A stretch of 64,000 nucleotides of DNA from the NCBI RefSeq assembly GCF_900172315.1, contig NZ_FWFV01000001.1:558001-622000 (forward strand), in the 5' to 3' direction. The notes beneath the pieces are model-generated. The model searched no databases, had not been told where the DNA came from, and was given only the letters and a program-made list of their open reading frames with translations. This document shows, piece by piece, positions 18,163-27,276 of the stretch (its first letter is position 1; the number at the start of each line of letters is the position of its first letter). Position numbers and translations under genes: made by a program. This DNA comes from Palleronia marisminoris (GTDB taxonomy: Bacteria > Pseudomonadota > Alphaproteobacteria > Rhodobacterales > Rhodobacteraceae).

Positions 18163-19650
18163 TCAGACCGACATCGTCGCGTCGACGGCGCGCTTCCAGC
18201 GGTCGTATTTCCGCTCGCGGTCGCCGTCCTCCATCGACGGCTCGAACGAGCGATCAAGGCGCCAGCGATCCGCAAAGCCCTCCATGTCGGGATAGACGCC
18301 AGCCTGCCAACCGGCCAGCCAGGCCGCCCCCAGCGCCGTGGTTTCCAGCACCTCGGGCCGGTCGACCTTGGCCCCTATGATGTCCGACAGGAACTGCATG
18401 GCCCAGTCGGACGCACTCATCCCGCCATCGACGCGCAGGGTCTCGGGGTCGCTGAGGTCGCGCCAGTCGTCCGACATCGCCTCCAGCAGGTCGCGGGTCT
18501 GGTAGCCGACCGATTCCAGCGCCGCCTTGGCGAACTCCTCGGGGCCTGACCCGCGGGTCAGACCGTAGATCGCGCCACGGCATTCGGCATTCCAGTAGGG
18601 CGCGCCGAGGCCCACGAAGGCCGGCACAAGCACCAGGTCCTGCCCCTCATCCGCCCGTTCCGCCAAGGCCTGCGTTTCGGAGGCGGAGCGGATGATCTTC
18701 AGCCCGTCGCGCAGCCATTGCACCACCGCACCGGCGACGAAGATCGACCCTTCAAGCGCATAGGTCGGCTTGCCGTTCAGCTGGTAGGCCACCGTGGTCA
18801 AAAGGCGGTTCTGCGACCGCACCGGCTCGTCCCCGGTGTTCAAAAGGGCGAAGCAGCCGGTGCCGTAGGTGGATTTCAGCATCCCCGGTCGAAAGCACGC
18901 CTGCCCGATCGTGGCCGCCTGCTGGTCGCCCGCGACGCCAAGGATGGGGATCTCGCGCCCGAAGAGGTCATGCCGCGTCATGCCGAACTCGCAGGCGCTG
19001 TCGCAGACCCGGGGCAGCATCTCCATCGGGATGTCGAGCATCTTGCAGATCGTCGTGGACCAGCGGCCCTTGAAGCTGTCGTACATCAGCGTCCGGCACG
19101 CATTGGTGGCGTCCGTGACGTGGCTCTTGCCGCCGGTCATCCGCCAGATCAGGTAGGTGTCCACCGTGCCGAACAGCAGCTCGCCCTTGCGTGCCCGCTC
19201 GCGGCTGCCCTCCACATTGTCGAGAATCCATTTCAGCTTGGTGCCCGAGAAATACGGGTCGAGCAGCAGGCCGGTCTTTTCGATCACCTGCTTCTCGTAG
19301 CCGTCGGCCTTCAGATCGTTGCAGATTTCCGATGTCCTGCGGTCCTGCCAGACGATGGCGTTGTGGATCGCCTTGCCGGTCGCCTTTTCCCAGACCACGA
19401 CTGTCTCGCGCTGATTGGTGATGCCGATGGCGGCGATGTCCGTCTCCGGCACGCCGGCCTTTTCGATCGCGGACCGGCAGCACGCGGCGGTCGAGGACCA
19501 CAGGTCCGAGGGGTCGTGCTCGACCCAGCCCGAGCGGGGGTAGTGCTGTTCGAACTCTTCCTGCGCGCTTGCGACGATCTTCATGTCGGCGTCGAAAATG
19601 ATCGCGCGGCTCGACGTCGTGCCCTGGTCGATCGCCATGATGTGGGTCAT
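18163..19650 (-). CDS. glpK: Glycerol kinase
   Basis: Makes sn-glycerol 3-phosphate from glycerol and ATP. The 495-residue FGGY-family protein starts [17 protein letters not shown] (phosphate 1 motif), has [10 protein letters not shown] near residue 82 and the glycerol-binding [10 protein letters not shown] near 135, [12 protein letters not shown] near 182, the [14 protein letters not shown] adenosine region near 264 and DGGMSASDW near 412. Length matches E. coli GlpK. It is 42 bases after glpD on the same strand, so the two should share a transcript (glpD-glpK). The glpF or ABC uptake genes are not in the window. Confidence 0.97.
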   Translation of the reverse strand: MTHIMAIDQGTTSSRAIIFDADMKIVASAQEEFEQHYPRSGWVEHDPSDLWSSTAACCRSAIEKAGVPETDIAAIGITNQRETVVVWEKATGKAIHNAIVWQDRRTSEICNDLKADGYEKQVIEKTGLLLDPYFSGTKLKWILDNVEGSRERARKGELLFGTVDTYLIWRMTGGKSHVTDATNACRTLMYDSFKGRWSTTICKMLDIPMEMLPRVCDSACEFGMTRHDLFGREIPILGVAGDQQAATIGQACFRPGMLKSTYGTGCFALLNTGDEPVRSQNRLLTTVAYQLNGKPTYALEGSIFVAGAVVQWLRDGLKIIRSASETQALAERADEGQDLVLVPAFVGLGAPYWNAECRGAIYGLTRGSGPEEFAKAALESVGYQTRDLLEAMSDDWRDLSDPETLRVDGGMSASDWAMQFLSDIIGAKVDRPEVLETTALGAAWLAGWQAGVYPDMEGFADRWRLDRSFEPSMEDGDRERKYDRWKRAVDATMSV

Positions 19651-19692
19651 TCTGCCCCTCCCCCCTCGTCTGATGTTGCTGAGAACTGCGCC

Positions 19693-21309
19693 CTATTCGG
19701 CCGCCTGAGCCACACGCCGCTCGCCCTGCATCCAGTCGTCCAGGGCCGCGATCTCGGCCTCGGTCAGACGCAGGCCCAGCTTGGTGCGGCGCCAGACGAC
19801 ATCCTCGGCGGTGCGGGCGTATTCGTGATCCATCTGCCAGCGCACCTCGGCCTCGGTGAGGGTCGCGCCGAAATCGCGGCCCAGATCGCCGCCCTCGCAG
19901 ACCTTCTGCGCCTCGGTGCCGTAGGCGCGGACGAGGCGGCGGGCATGGTAGTCGGACAGGGACGGATGCGCCGCCTTCAGGTCGTCGATCAGCCGCTCTA
20001 CCCCGTCCACGGGGAAATCGCCACCCGGCAGGGGCACGCGCGCCGTCCAGTCGCCCGTCATCTGGACGTAGTAGGGCTTGAGCTTCGCCATCGCCTGCTC
20101 GGCCAGCTTGCGGTAGGTCGTGATCTTGCCCCCGAAGATCGACAGCAGCGGCGGCTCGCTTCCCAGTGGGCCGTCGGTCGCGGGGCCGGCGTCGATGCTG
20201 AGGACGTAGTCGCGGGTCGCGGCCGTCGCCGACTTGGCGCCATCATCGTACAGCGGCCGAACGCCGGAATAGGTCCACACGATATCCTCGCGCTTCACCG
20301 GCTTCTCGAGGTATTCCGACGCGAAGTCGCACAGGTATTGCTGTTCCTCGGGAGTGCATTCGGGCTTCACCGAGGGGTCGTGGCCGTGGTCCTTGTCGGT
20401 GGTGCCGATCAGGGTGAAGTCGGTCTCGTAGGGGATCGCGAAGATGATGCGGCCGTCCTGGCCCTGGAAGAAATACGCCTTTCCATGGTCATAGAGGCTT
20501 GGCACCACGATATGACTGCCGCGCACCAGCCGCACCCCTTCGGACGAGTTCATCCTCACCGTGTTCTTCACCACGTTCTCGACCCACGGACCGCCTGCGT
20601 TCACGAGGCCCTTGGCAAGGATCACCTCTTCCTTGCCGGTCTCGACATCCTCGACCGTGACGCGCCAGCTGGCCCCGTCCCGTTCGGCGGTGCGGACCTT
20701 GGTGCGGGGCAGGATTCGGGCGCCGCGCTGTTCGGCGTCGCGGGCGTTCAGCGCGACGAGGCGCGAATCCTCGATCCAGCAGTCGGAATATTCATAGGCC
20801 TTGGTGAAGCGATCCTTCAGCGGCGCACCCTCCGGCGTCGCTCTCAGGTCGACCGTCTCGGTTCCCTTCAGGTGCTTCCGGCCGCCGAGGTTGTCGTAGA
20901 GGAACAGGCCCATGCGTATGATCCAGTCGGGCCGCGTGCCCCGGGTCCACGGCATCACGGTGTTCAGCAGTTTCGAGGTCGGCGTCTCGCCCTCGAACCG
21001 CATGTCCTTGGTGTAGGGCAGCACGAAGCGCATCGGCCACGAGATATGGGGCATCGCCTCGAGCAGCACCTCTCGTTCCACGAGCGCCTTCTTGACCAGA
21101 CCGAACTCGAAGAATTCGAGGTAGCGCAGACCGCCGTGGAACAGCTTTGTCGATTTCGACGACGTCGCGCCGCCCAGGTCGCCCATTTCGGCCAGGCAGA
21201 CGCTGAGGCCCCTGCCCTGTGCATCGCGGGCGATGCCGGTTCCGTTGATGCCCCCTCCGATCACGAAAAGGTCGTACTCGGCTTCGGTCAATTCGGTGTG
21301 CGCGGCCAT
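19693..21309 (-). CDS. glpD: Glycerol-3-phosphate dehydrogenase (aerobic, FAD-dependent)
   Basis: Oxidises glycerol 3-phosphate to dihydroxyacetone phosphate at the inner membrane, reducing quinone. The 538-residue protein has an N-terminal FAD dinucleotide fold, YDLFVIGGGINGTGIARDA at residues 12-30, then GGATSSKSTKLFHGGLRYLE near 47, and the C-terminal helical domain typical of GlpD (DDYRARRL-like SDYHARRLVRAYG near 445). ATG at 21309 has GAGGA five bases upstream; the frame is open to 21417 but that stretch is non-conserved and lies in the divergent promoter region. It is first in the glpD-glpK operon and divergent from the membrane protein at 21496. Confidence 0.96.
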   Translation of the reverse strand: MAAHTELTEAEYDLFVIGGGINGTGIARDAQGRGLSVCLAEMGDLGGATSSKSTKLFHGGLRYLEFFEFGLVKKALVEREVLLEAMPHISWPMRFVLPYTKDMRFEGETPTSKLLNTVMPWTRGTRPDWIIRMGLFLYDNLGGRKHLKGTETVDLRATPEGAPLKDRFTKAYEYSDCWIEDSRLVALNARDAEQRGARILPRTKVRTAERDGASWRVTVEDVETGKEEVILAKGLVNAGGPWVENVVKNTVRMNSSEGVRLVRGSHIVVPSLYDHGKAYFFQGQDGRIIFAIPYETDFTLIGTTDKDHGHDPSVKPECTPEEQQYLCDFASEYLEKPVKREDIVWTYSGVRPLYDDGAKSATAATRDYVLSIDAGPATDGPLGSEPPLLSIFGGKITTYRKLAEQAMAKLKPYYVQMTGDWTARVPLPGGDFPVDGVERLIDDLKAAHPSLSDYHARRLVRAYGTEAQKVCEGGDLGRDFGATLTEAEVRWQMDHEYARTAEDVVWRRTKLGLRLTEAEIAALDDWMQGERRVAQAAE

Positions 21310-21495
21310 GGCATCCTCGCGGGCGATCCTTCGGGTTGGTCCACCATATAGAAGCCTCTCGCGTTTTCCATGGGGTCGGGCGCGGTTCCGCCGCATAAGG
21401 TCGCCCGCGCGGCGCAAGATCGAGGATGCCGTGCGCGCACGGTTCCGATATCATCACCCCCAGCAGACAGCCCACCGCCTGAACGGATCCGCCAG

Positions 21496-22290
21496 ATGAA
21501 CCGCCCCCCAGAGGATGTGCGCGCCAAGGTCGAGCGCTTCGTCCGCGCCAATTTCCGGCTGCCCGGAACGCTGTCGCTGCACCGTGCCGCACTCGGCTGG
21601 GACATGCTGCGCGCGCCGTTCAACGTCGCTTTGGCCCCGGTCTTTCTGGTGGTCATGCTGGCGGCGGCCGCGTGTCGCCTCGCCCGTCTCCGCCGCGCGG
21701 GCGCATGGTTGGGATCGCGGAAGATCCTGCTGCGGACCTCGGTCGCGCGGGCGGTCGAGCGGCGCATCGCCGCGGACCTTCTGAGCGGAGCCAAGCTCGA
21801 CCCCGTCAGCCGCAAATTGATCGACGACTATACGGGCCTGCGTTCGGCCGTGGCCGAGATCACGACCTCGCTCATCGTCCTCGTGGTCGGACTAATGCTC
21901 TTCGGAACCGCGACACCGGGGATCACCTCGCTGGCGCCGATCGTGTCGGGATATGTCGCCCATTCCTCGGCCGTGGCCAGCTTCCCGCTCGGGTCCGCCC
22001 TGGGAGGCGTCTGGTACGGCGTCTTCCCCGTCGACTTGCCCGTCTGGTTCGTTGTGGCGACGGGCGTTGCGCTCGCCATGGTCGCATCGCTCGTGACCAC
22101 CTTCGCCGGGATCGTCGCCGATCCCCTCCAAGCGCACATGGGAATCCACCAACGGCGCCTGCTCCGGCTTCTCGACGGCATCGCGAAGGTCGAAGTGCAG
22201 CCGTCCGGCCTTGCGCCCGAGCATTTCCTCGCCCGGCTCGCCGACGTGACGGATGCGGGGCTGAGCCTCTCGCGGCTCTTCCGACTCTAG
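21496..22290 (+). CDS. Predicted membrane protein (DUF6635-like), function unknown
   Basis: A 264-residue protein with about four hydrophobic stretches: residues near 43-60 (NVALAPVFLVVMLAAAA), 118-136 (ITTSLIVLVVGLMLF), 145-175 and 180-205 (LPVWFVVATGVALAMVASLV). The N terminus has FRLPGTLSLHRAALGWDMLRAP, which I associate with roseobacter proteins annotated as DUF6635; the assignment is from memory. The C-terminal third is basic and probably cytoplasmic (MGIHQRRLLRLLDGI). No clear ribosome-binding site precedes ATG 21496. It is divergent from glpD and convergent with the FTHF cyclo-ligase gene, so it stands alone as a transcription unit. Confidence 0.72.
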   Translation: MNRPPEDVRAKVERFVRANFRLPGTLSLHRAALGWDMLRAPFNVALAPVFLVVMLAAAACRLARLRRAGAWLGSRKILLRTSVARAVERRIAADLLSGAKLDPVSRKLIDDYTGLRSAVAEITTSLIVLVVGLMLFGTATPGITSLAPIVSGYVAHSSAVASFPLGSALGGVWYGVFPVDLPVWFVVATGVALAMVASLVTTFAGIVADPLQAHMGIHQRRLLRLLDGIAKVEVQPSGLAPEHFLARLADVTDAGLSLSRLFRL

Positions 22291-22327
22291 CCTTCGATCG
22301 AGGCTCGATGCCCCCCACGCCGGGTGG

Positions 22328-22885
22328 TCAGCCCGTGGGTGTGATCACCTCGCGCTCGGTCACGATCAGGTCGAGCAGGGCATCCGTGGGTTCGAGCGGC
22401 AGGCCGGCATCCTCTTGCAGCGCATAGGCGAAACCGATGGCGGTGATCGGGCCGGCGCGCCGAAGGACTTCAAGCGTGCGGTCGTAGAAACCGCCGCCAT
22501 AGCCAAGCCGCCCACCCCGCCGGTCGAAGGCCAGAAGCGGGACGATCAGCACCTCGGGGACGATCCATTCGCCCGACGCGGGCACCGGCGCGCCGAACGG
22601 GCCGTCGATCATCTCGCGCCCCGCCGTCCAGGTGCGGAACCGAAGGGGGCGGTCCGGTCCATCGACCACCGGCAGGCAGACCGGCCCATCCTCGGCCATG
22701 GCGCGCAACGCCGGGCCTGGATCGATCTCGGTGCCGATGGGGGCGTAGCCCGATAGCGGCCGGCCGCGATGCCCGTCGAGCACGTCCAGCAGCGGCCCCG
22801 TCACGATGGGACCGGCCGCCCCGCGGGCGGCCTTGCGGCGGGCGAAGGCGGCCTTGCGCGCGCCGTCCTTGTCGATCCCCGTCAT
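22328..22885 (-). CDS. 5-formyltetrahydrofolate cyclo-ligase
   Basis: Converts 5-formyl-THF to 5,10-methenyl-THF with ATP. The 185-residue protein has the N-terminal KAAFARRKAARG, LSGYAPIGTEIDPGPAL near 50, PEVLIVPLLAFDRRGGRLGYGGGFYDRTL near 125-150 (quoted pieces GRLGYGGGFYDR are the phosphate-binding signature) and the C-terminal PLEPTDALLDLIVTE. Its ATG overlaps the mgtE stop as ATGA, so its synthesis is tied to mgtE translation. This is not the usual zapA-ygfA or 6S RNA context. A longer open frame upstream is antisense-type noise inside mgtE. Confidence 0.92.
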   Translation of the reverse strand: MTGIDKDGARKAAFARRKAARGAAGPIVTGPLLDVLDGHRGRPLSGYAPIGTEIDPGPALRAMAEDGPVCLPVVDGPDRPLRFRTWTAGREMIDGPFGAPVPASGEWIVPEVLIVPLLAFDRRGGRLGYGGGFYDRTLEVLRRAGPITAIGFAYALQEDAGLPLEPTDALLDLIVTEREVITPTG

Positions 22886-24261
22886 AGCAGGATGAGCCCT
22901 GCGAGACCCAGGAAGGCGAAGAACCCGACGACGTCCGTCACCGTCGTGACGAAGGTGCCCGAGGCGAGCGCGGGGTCCACCCCGGCCTTGTCCAGAAGGA
23001 TGGGCAACAACACGCCCGCAAGCCCCGCGACGACGAGGTTGATGATCATGGCCATCGCGATGACGACGCCCAGCATCGGGTTGCCGAACCAGATCATGCC
23101 GACGATGCCGATGATGATCGCGAAGACGGCCCCGTTCAGGAATCCGGCCATGACTTCGCGGCGGACGACCCGCCACGCGTTCGAGCCCGTCAGGTCGCGC
23201 GTCGCCAGCGCGCGCACCGCGACCGCCATCGACTGGGTGCCCGCATTCCCCCCCATCGAGGCGACGATGGGCATCAGCACGGCCAGCGCCACGATGGCGG
23301 CCAGGACATCCTCGAACTGGGCGATCACCATCGAGGCCAGGATCGCGGTGCCGAGGTTCACCAACAGCCACGGGAACCGCTGACGGACGATCTGAAGCGT
23401 CCGGTCGGCGATGGATTCGTCGCCGACACCGGCAAGTAGCAGCAGGTCTTCCTCGTTCTGCTGGCTCAGCACGATCATCGCGTCGTCGATGGTGATGACC
23501 CCGACCAGCCGCCCGTCATCGTCCACCACCGGCGCCGAGATCAGGTGGTATTGGTTGAAGGCGTAGGCGACGTCCTCTTCGTCCTGGGTCGCGGGGATCG
23601 TGCGATAGCTGTCCTCGGTCAGGTCCTTCAGCTTCGTCACCCGGTCCGACGACATCACCCGGCCCAGCGTGACCTGGCCGATCGGCTGGTAGCGCGGGTC
23701 GACCAGGACGATGTGGTAGAACTGCTCGGGCAGGTCGAGAGAGGCGCGCATGAAGTCGATGGCGTCGCCCACCGTCCAGTGCTCGGGCGCGGTGACGACC
23801 TCGCGCTGCATCAGGCGGCCGGCGCTGCCCTCGGGGAAGGACATCGCGCGTTCGATGGCGATCCGGTCGGGCCGTTCGAGCGCCTGGAGGATCGTTTCCT
23901 GCTGTGGCGTCTCCAGCGTCTCGAGCAGGTCCACCACGTCGTCGGAATTCAGCCCTCGGACGGCCTCGGTCAGGACGGCGGGCGACAGCGCCTCGATGAC
24001 GTCCTCGCGCAGGCCCTCGTCCAGTTCCGACAGGATTTCCCCGTCGAAATCATGGCCGAGCAGCGCAATCAGCCGGTGCCGCGGGCCCTCGTCGAGCTGT
24101 TCGAGAAGGTCGGCGACGTCGGCCGGGTGCATCGGCTCCATCGCCAGGAGCAGCGCGTCGCGGTCCTCGGCCTCGACCGCGTCGCGGACCTCGCGCATGG
24201 TCCCGCGGTCGATTGCATAGGCGTCGTCGTCGGGCTCGATGATCTCTTCGGGCTCGGCCAT
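22882..24261 (-). CDS. mgtE: Magnesium transporter MgtE
   Basis: Mg2+ channel/transporter gated by cytoplasmic Mg2+. The 459-residue protein has the full MgtE layout: acidic N-domain of helical repeats (MEPMHPADVADLLEQLDE near residue 45, then VVDLLETLETPQQ near 110), two CBS motifs (DAIDFMRASLDLPEQ and YAFNQYHLISAPVVDDD at about 145-260), then five membrane helices from about residue 290 with VLMPIVASMGGNAGTQSMAV, the hallmark pore segment near 333. The carboxy end is LAGLILL. It is first in a two-gene operon with FTHF cyclo-ligase. No Mg2+-responsive leader could be identified in the short upstream region. Confidence 0.95.
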   Translation of the reverse strand: MAEPEEIIEPDDDAYAIDRGTMREVRDAVEAEDRDALLLAMEPMHPADVADLLEQLDEGPRHRLIALLGHDFDGEILSELDEGLREDVIEALSPAVLTEAVRGLNSDDVVDLLETLETPQQETILQALERPDRIAIERAMSFPEGSAGRLMQREVVTAPEHWTVGDAIDFMRASLDLPEQFYHIVLVDPRYQPIGQVTLGRVMSSDRVTKLKDLTEDSYRTIPATQDEEDVAYAFNQYHLISAPVVDDDGRLVGVITIDDAMIVLSQQNEEDLLLLAGVGDESIADRTLQIVRQRFPWLLVNLGTAILASMVIAQFEDVLAAIVALAVLMPIVASMGGNAGTQSMAVAVRALATRDLTGSNAWRVVRREVMAGFLNGAVFAIIIGIVGMIWFGNPMLGVVIAMAMIINLVVAGLAGVLLPILLDKAGVDPALASGTFVTTVTDVVGFFAFLGLAGLILL

Positions 24262-24367
24262 GCGCGTCTCCCTCGGGCTGGTCGCGGGAGACTTAGGCCA
24301 CGGCGCGCCCTTTCGCCAGACGGATCGGCCAGGGCGCCCTATCTCTGCATAGGATCGCCGGGGCGGC

Positions 24368-24508
24368 CTACCACCGGCCCGAGAGGGTCCTGAGGCGGGC
24401 GACGCGGCGCCGCTCCTGACGGTTCCGGGCAGAAAACGACAGCGACCAGCCCCAACCGGCCGAAGCCATGAAGATTAGGGTATAGAGAAAGGCCTGCGGG
24501 TCCAGCAT
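24368..24508 (-). CDS. Possible 46-residue membrane micro-protein
   Basis: A short open frame beginning MLDPQAFLYTLIFMASAGW and ending in a basic tail (RRRVARLRTLSGRW). One hydrophobic segment at residues 5-24 would span the membrane with the Arg-rich tail inside. ATG at 24508 has GGAG at six bases; an upstream ATG at 24520 has none. It lies in the 373-base region between mgtE and guaD, where I see nothing else. Homologues could not be checked; short frames of this length arise by chance in GC-rich DNA, so confidence is modest. Confidence 0.4.
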   Translation of the reverse strand: MLDPQAFLYTLIFMASAGWGWSLSFSARNRQERRRVARLRTLSGRW

Positions 24509-24634
24509 CGACAGCTCCATCGGATGATGACGGCTGTGCTAGCGCCAAAATATGAACGAATCCTTGCCGGAAGCCGGTCTTGATCCCGGACCGGGCTTGG
24601 TAAATGTAGGGTGGCCACATCCCAGGATCCCGCC

Positions 24635-25921
24635 ATGCCCGACCTCGTCAGCGGACAACTGCTGCGCTTTACCGCCGATCCCTTCGCCGTCCCGCCCGAA
24701 GAGGCCGCGATCCACGACGCCCACGGCGCCGTCCTGATCGACGACGGCCGGATCGTCGCCGCCGGTCCCGTGGACGAAGTGCGCGCGCAGTCCCCCGCTG
24801 CGGCCGAAACGGCCCTCGGCGACGCGCTGATCCTGCCGGGCTTCGTCGACGCGCACATGCACTACCCCCAGACCGGCATGATCGCGAGCTGGGGCAAACG
24901 GCTGATCGACTGGCTGAACACCTACACCTTCCCCGAGGAAGCGAAATTCGCCGACCCCGCCTATGCCCGCCAGCAGGCCGAGACGACGCTGGACCTGGCG
25001 CTGGCGAACGGCACGACGACGCTGGCCAGCTTCTGCACGATCCACGAGGCCAGCGTGGATGCCTTCTTCGAGGCGGCCGAAGCGCGGCGGATGGCGGTGA
25101 TGGCGGGGCGCACCTGTATGGATCGCAACGCGCCCGACAGCTTGCGCGACACGGCGCAAACCGCTCATGACGAAAGCGCGGCGCTGCTGGCCCGCTGGCA
25201 CGGGCGGGGCCGCGCGCGCTACGCGATCACACCGCGCTTCACGCCGACCTCGACGCCCGAACAGCTCGAGGCGCTTGGCGCGCTCTGGGCCGCGAACCCC
25301 TCCTGCGCGATGCAGACTCACCTGAGCGAACAGGTCGACGAGATCGAGTGGGTCAAGTCGCTGGAGCCGGGCGCGCGCGACTACCTCGACACCTACGAGC
25401 GGTTCGGCCTGATCGGCCCCGGTGCGCTGTTCGGCCACGGCATCCACCTGGAACAGCGCGAGCGGGACCGGCTGCGCGACAGCGGCTCGGGGATCGTGCA
25501 TTGCCCGACCTCGAACACCTTCATCGGCTCGGGGCTGTTCCGCATGGCGCAGGCGAAGGCGGAGGGGCTGACCGTTGGGCTCGCGACCGATACCGGCGGC
25601 GGCTCGTCGTTTTCCATGCTGCGCACGATGGCCGCCGCCTACGAGATCGGGCAGCTGACGGGCGCGCCGCCGCACCCCTACCAGCTTCTGTGGTTGGCGA
25701 CCGAAGGCTCGGCACGGGCGATGCGGATGGAGGACGAGATCGGCACGCTGGCGCCGGGGTCGGCGGCGGACCTGGTGGCGTTGGACCTGGCCTCGACCCC
25801 CGCCATCGCGCAGCGGTCGGTGCGCGCGGACAGCCTGTGGGAGGCCGTGTTCCCGACGATCATGATGGGTGACGATCGCGCGGTGCGCGCGGTGTGGGTG
25901 GCAGGCGACCGGCTGGCCTAG
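24635..25921 (+). CDS. guaD: Guanine deaminase
   Basis: Zn-dependent amidohydrolase that turns guanine into xanthine. The roughly 428-residue protein shows the metal site LPGFVDAHMHYPQT near residue 75, the substrate-side TYTFPEEAKFAD near 102, CAMQTHLSEQVDEI (metal His) near 228, LFGHGIHLE (second His) near 270 and the ATDTGGGSSFSMLRT (metal Asp) near 315. These are the hallmarks of the GuaD branch of COG0402. ATG at 24635 follows AGGATC; a GTG at 24611 is less well placed. It faces the 8-oxoguanine deaminase gene with 13 bases between stops, making a purine-deamination pair. Confidence 0.92.
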   Translation: MPDLVSGQLLRFTADPFAVPPEEAAIHDAHGAVLIDDGRIVAAGPVDEVRAQSPAAAETALGDALILPGFVDAHMHYPQTGMIASWGKRLIDWLNTYTFPEEAKFADPAYARQQAETTLDLALANGTTTLASFCTIHEASVDAFFEAAEARRMAVMAGRTCMDRNAPDSLRDTAQTAHDESAALLARWHGRGRARYAITPRFTPTSTPEQLEALGALWAANPSCAMQTHLSEQVDEIEWVKSLEPGARDYLDTYERFGLIGPGALFGHGIHLEQRERDRLRDSGSGIVHCPTSNTFIGSGLFRMAQAKAEGLTVGLATDTGGGSSFSMLRTMAAAYEIGQLTGAPPHPYQLLWLATEGSARAMRMEDEIGTLAPGSAADLVALDLASTPAIAQRSVRADSLWEAVFPTIMMGDDRAVRAVWVAGDRLA

Positions 25922-25934
25922 ACAGACCCCCGGA

Positions 25935-27272
25935 TCACGCCATCAGCGCCTGCGTCAGGCGGCGGTGGTCCCGCACCACGGCGGGAAGGTCCACCGTGGT
26001 CAAGTGGCCGTCGCGGACGACCTGACGCCCCTCGACGAAGAGATCGCGCACCTGCATCGGCCCGGCGAGCAGCAGCGCCGCCGGGTCCCAGTTGCCGGCG
26101 GATTCGACCCGGTGCAGGTCCCAGATGGCAAGGTCGGCGCGGGCGCCGGGGGCGATCCGGCCGCAATCGTCGCGGCCGAGGATCTCGGCGCCGCCGCGGG
26201 TGGCGATCCGCAACGCATCGCGCGCGGACATCGCGCCTGCCCCGCCAGCGACCCGTTGCAACAGCATCGCCATGCGCGCCTCGGCCGCCAGCCCGCCCGC
26301 GTCGTTCGAGGCGGACCCGTCAACCCCCAGCCCCACCGGAACGCCCGCATCGCGCATCGCCCGCACCGGCGCGATCCCCGAGGCGAGGCGGCAGTTCGAG
26401 CAGGGGCAATGGGCGACGCCCGTGCGGGTGCGGGCGAAGAGGTCGATCTCGGCCGCGTCGAGCTTGACGCAATGGGCGTGCCACACGTCGTCGCCGGTCC
26501 AGCCCAGATCCTCGGCATATTGACCGGGACGGCAGCCGAACTTTTCGAGGGAATAGGCGACGTCTTCATCGTTCTCGGCCAGGTGGGTGTGCAGCCGCAC
26601 GCCCTTGTCGCGGGCGAGGATTGCGGCGTCTCGCATCAGTTCCCGGCTGACCGAGAAGGGCGAGCACGGCGCAACCCCGACCCTCACCATCGCCCCCGGA
26701 GCAGGGTCGTGGAAGGCGTCGATCACACGGATGGTGTCGTCGAGGATCGCGGACTCGCGTTCGACCAGGCTGTCGGGGGGCAGGCCGCCGTCGCATTCGC
26801 CGATGGACATGGCGCCGCGCGTCGCGTGGAAGCGCAGGCCGATCTGGCGCGCCGCGTCGATCGTGTCGTCCAGCCGCGCGCCGTTCGGGAAGAGGTAGAG
26901 GTGGTCCGAGCTCATCGTGCACCCTGACAGCGCAAGCTCGGCCAGCCCCGTCAGCGCCGAGACGCGGATGTGGTCCGGCCCCATGCGCGCCCAGATCGGG
27001 TAGAGCGTCCTGAGCCAGCCGAACAATGCGGCGTCCTGTGCTGCGGGCACCGCGCGGGTCATCGTCTGGAACAGGTGGTGATGCGTGTTCACGAGGCCGG
27101 GCGTGACGAGACAGCCGCTGGCCTCCATGATCTCGGCGCCGTCCGCTGGCAGATCCTGGCCGATCTGGGCCACGCAGCCGTCGCGGAGGCGGATGTCGGC
27201 GCGGGCGTGTTCGCTCGCCGCGTCGTCCATCGTCAGCACGAGGTCGGCGCCCCGGATCAGCGTGTGGGTCAT
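25935..27272 (-). CDS. 8-oxoguanine deaminase
   Basis: Amidohydrolase of the COG0402 group whose characterised members deaminate 8-oxoguanine to urate, removing an oxidised base; related proteins act on triazines. The 445 residues show LVTPGLVNTHHHLFQTMTRA near 57 (H-x-H metal site), TMSSDHLYLFPNG near 118, VRLHTHLAENDEDV near 227, WHAHCVKLD near 263, and the LGVDGSASNDAG segment near 315 with the metal Asp. The NTHHH-x-x-Q-T and SSDHLYLFP wording is what separates this branch from GuaD and from chlorohydrolases. It is four bases after hisN on the same strand. Together with the neighbouring guanine deaminase it would channel both normal and oxidised guanine into purine breakdown. Confidence 0.85.
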   Translation of the reverse strand: MTHTLIRGADLVLTMDDAASEHARADIRLRDGCVAQIGQDLPADGAEIMEASGCLVTPGLVNTHHHLFQTMTRAVPAAQDAALFGWLRTLYPIWARMGPDHIRVSALTGLAELALSGCTMSSDHLYLFPNGARLDDTIDAARQIGLRFHATRGAMSIGECDGGLPPDSLVERESAILDDTIRVIDAFHDPAPGAMVRVGVAPCSPFSVSRELMRDAAILARDKGVRLHTHLAENDEDVAYSLEKFGCRPGQYAEDLGWTGDDVWHAHCVKLDAAEIDLFARTRTGVAHCPCSNCRLASGIAPVRAMRDAGVPVGLGVDGSASNDAGGLAAEARMAMLLQRVAGGAGAMSARDALRIATRGGAEILGRDDCGRIAPGARADLAIWDLHRVESAGNWDPAALLLAGPMQVRDLFVEGRQVVRDGHLTTVDLPAVVRDHRRLTQALMA

Positions 27273-27276
27273 GATC

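Noticed and set aside
18718-21351. Plus-strand open frame of about 870 codons opposite glpK and glpD
   Set aside because: Same reason: no domains, and GlpK/GlpD motifs on the other strand are complete.
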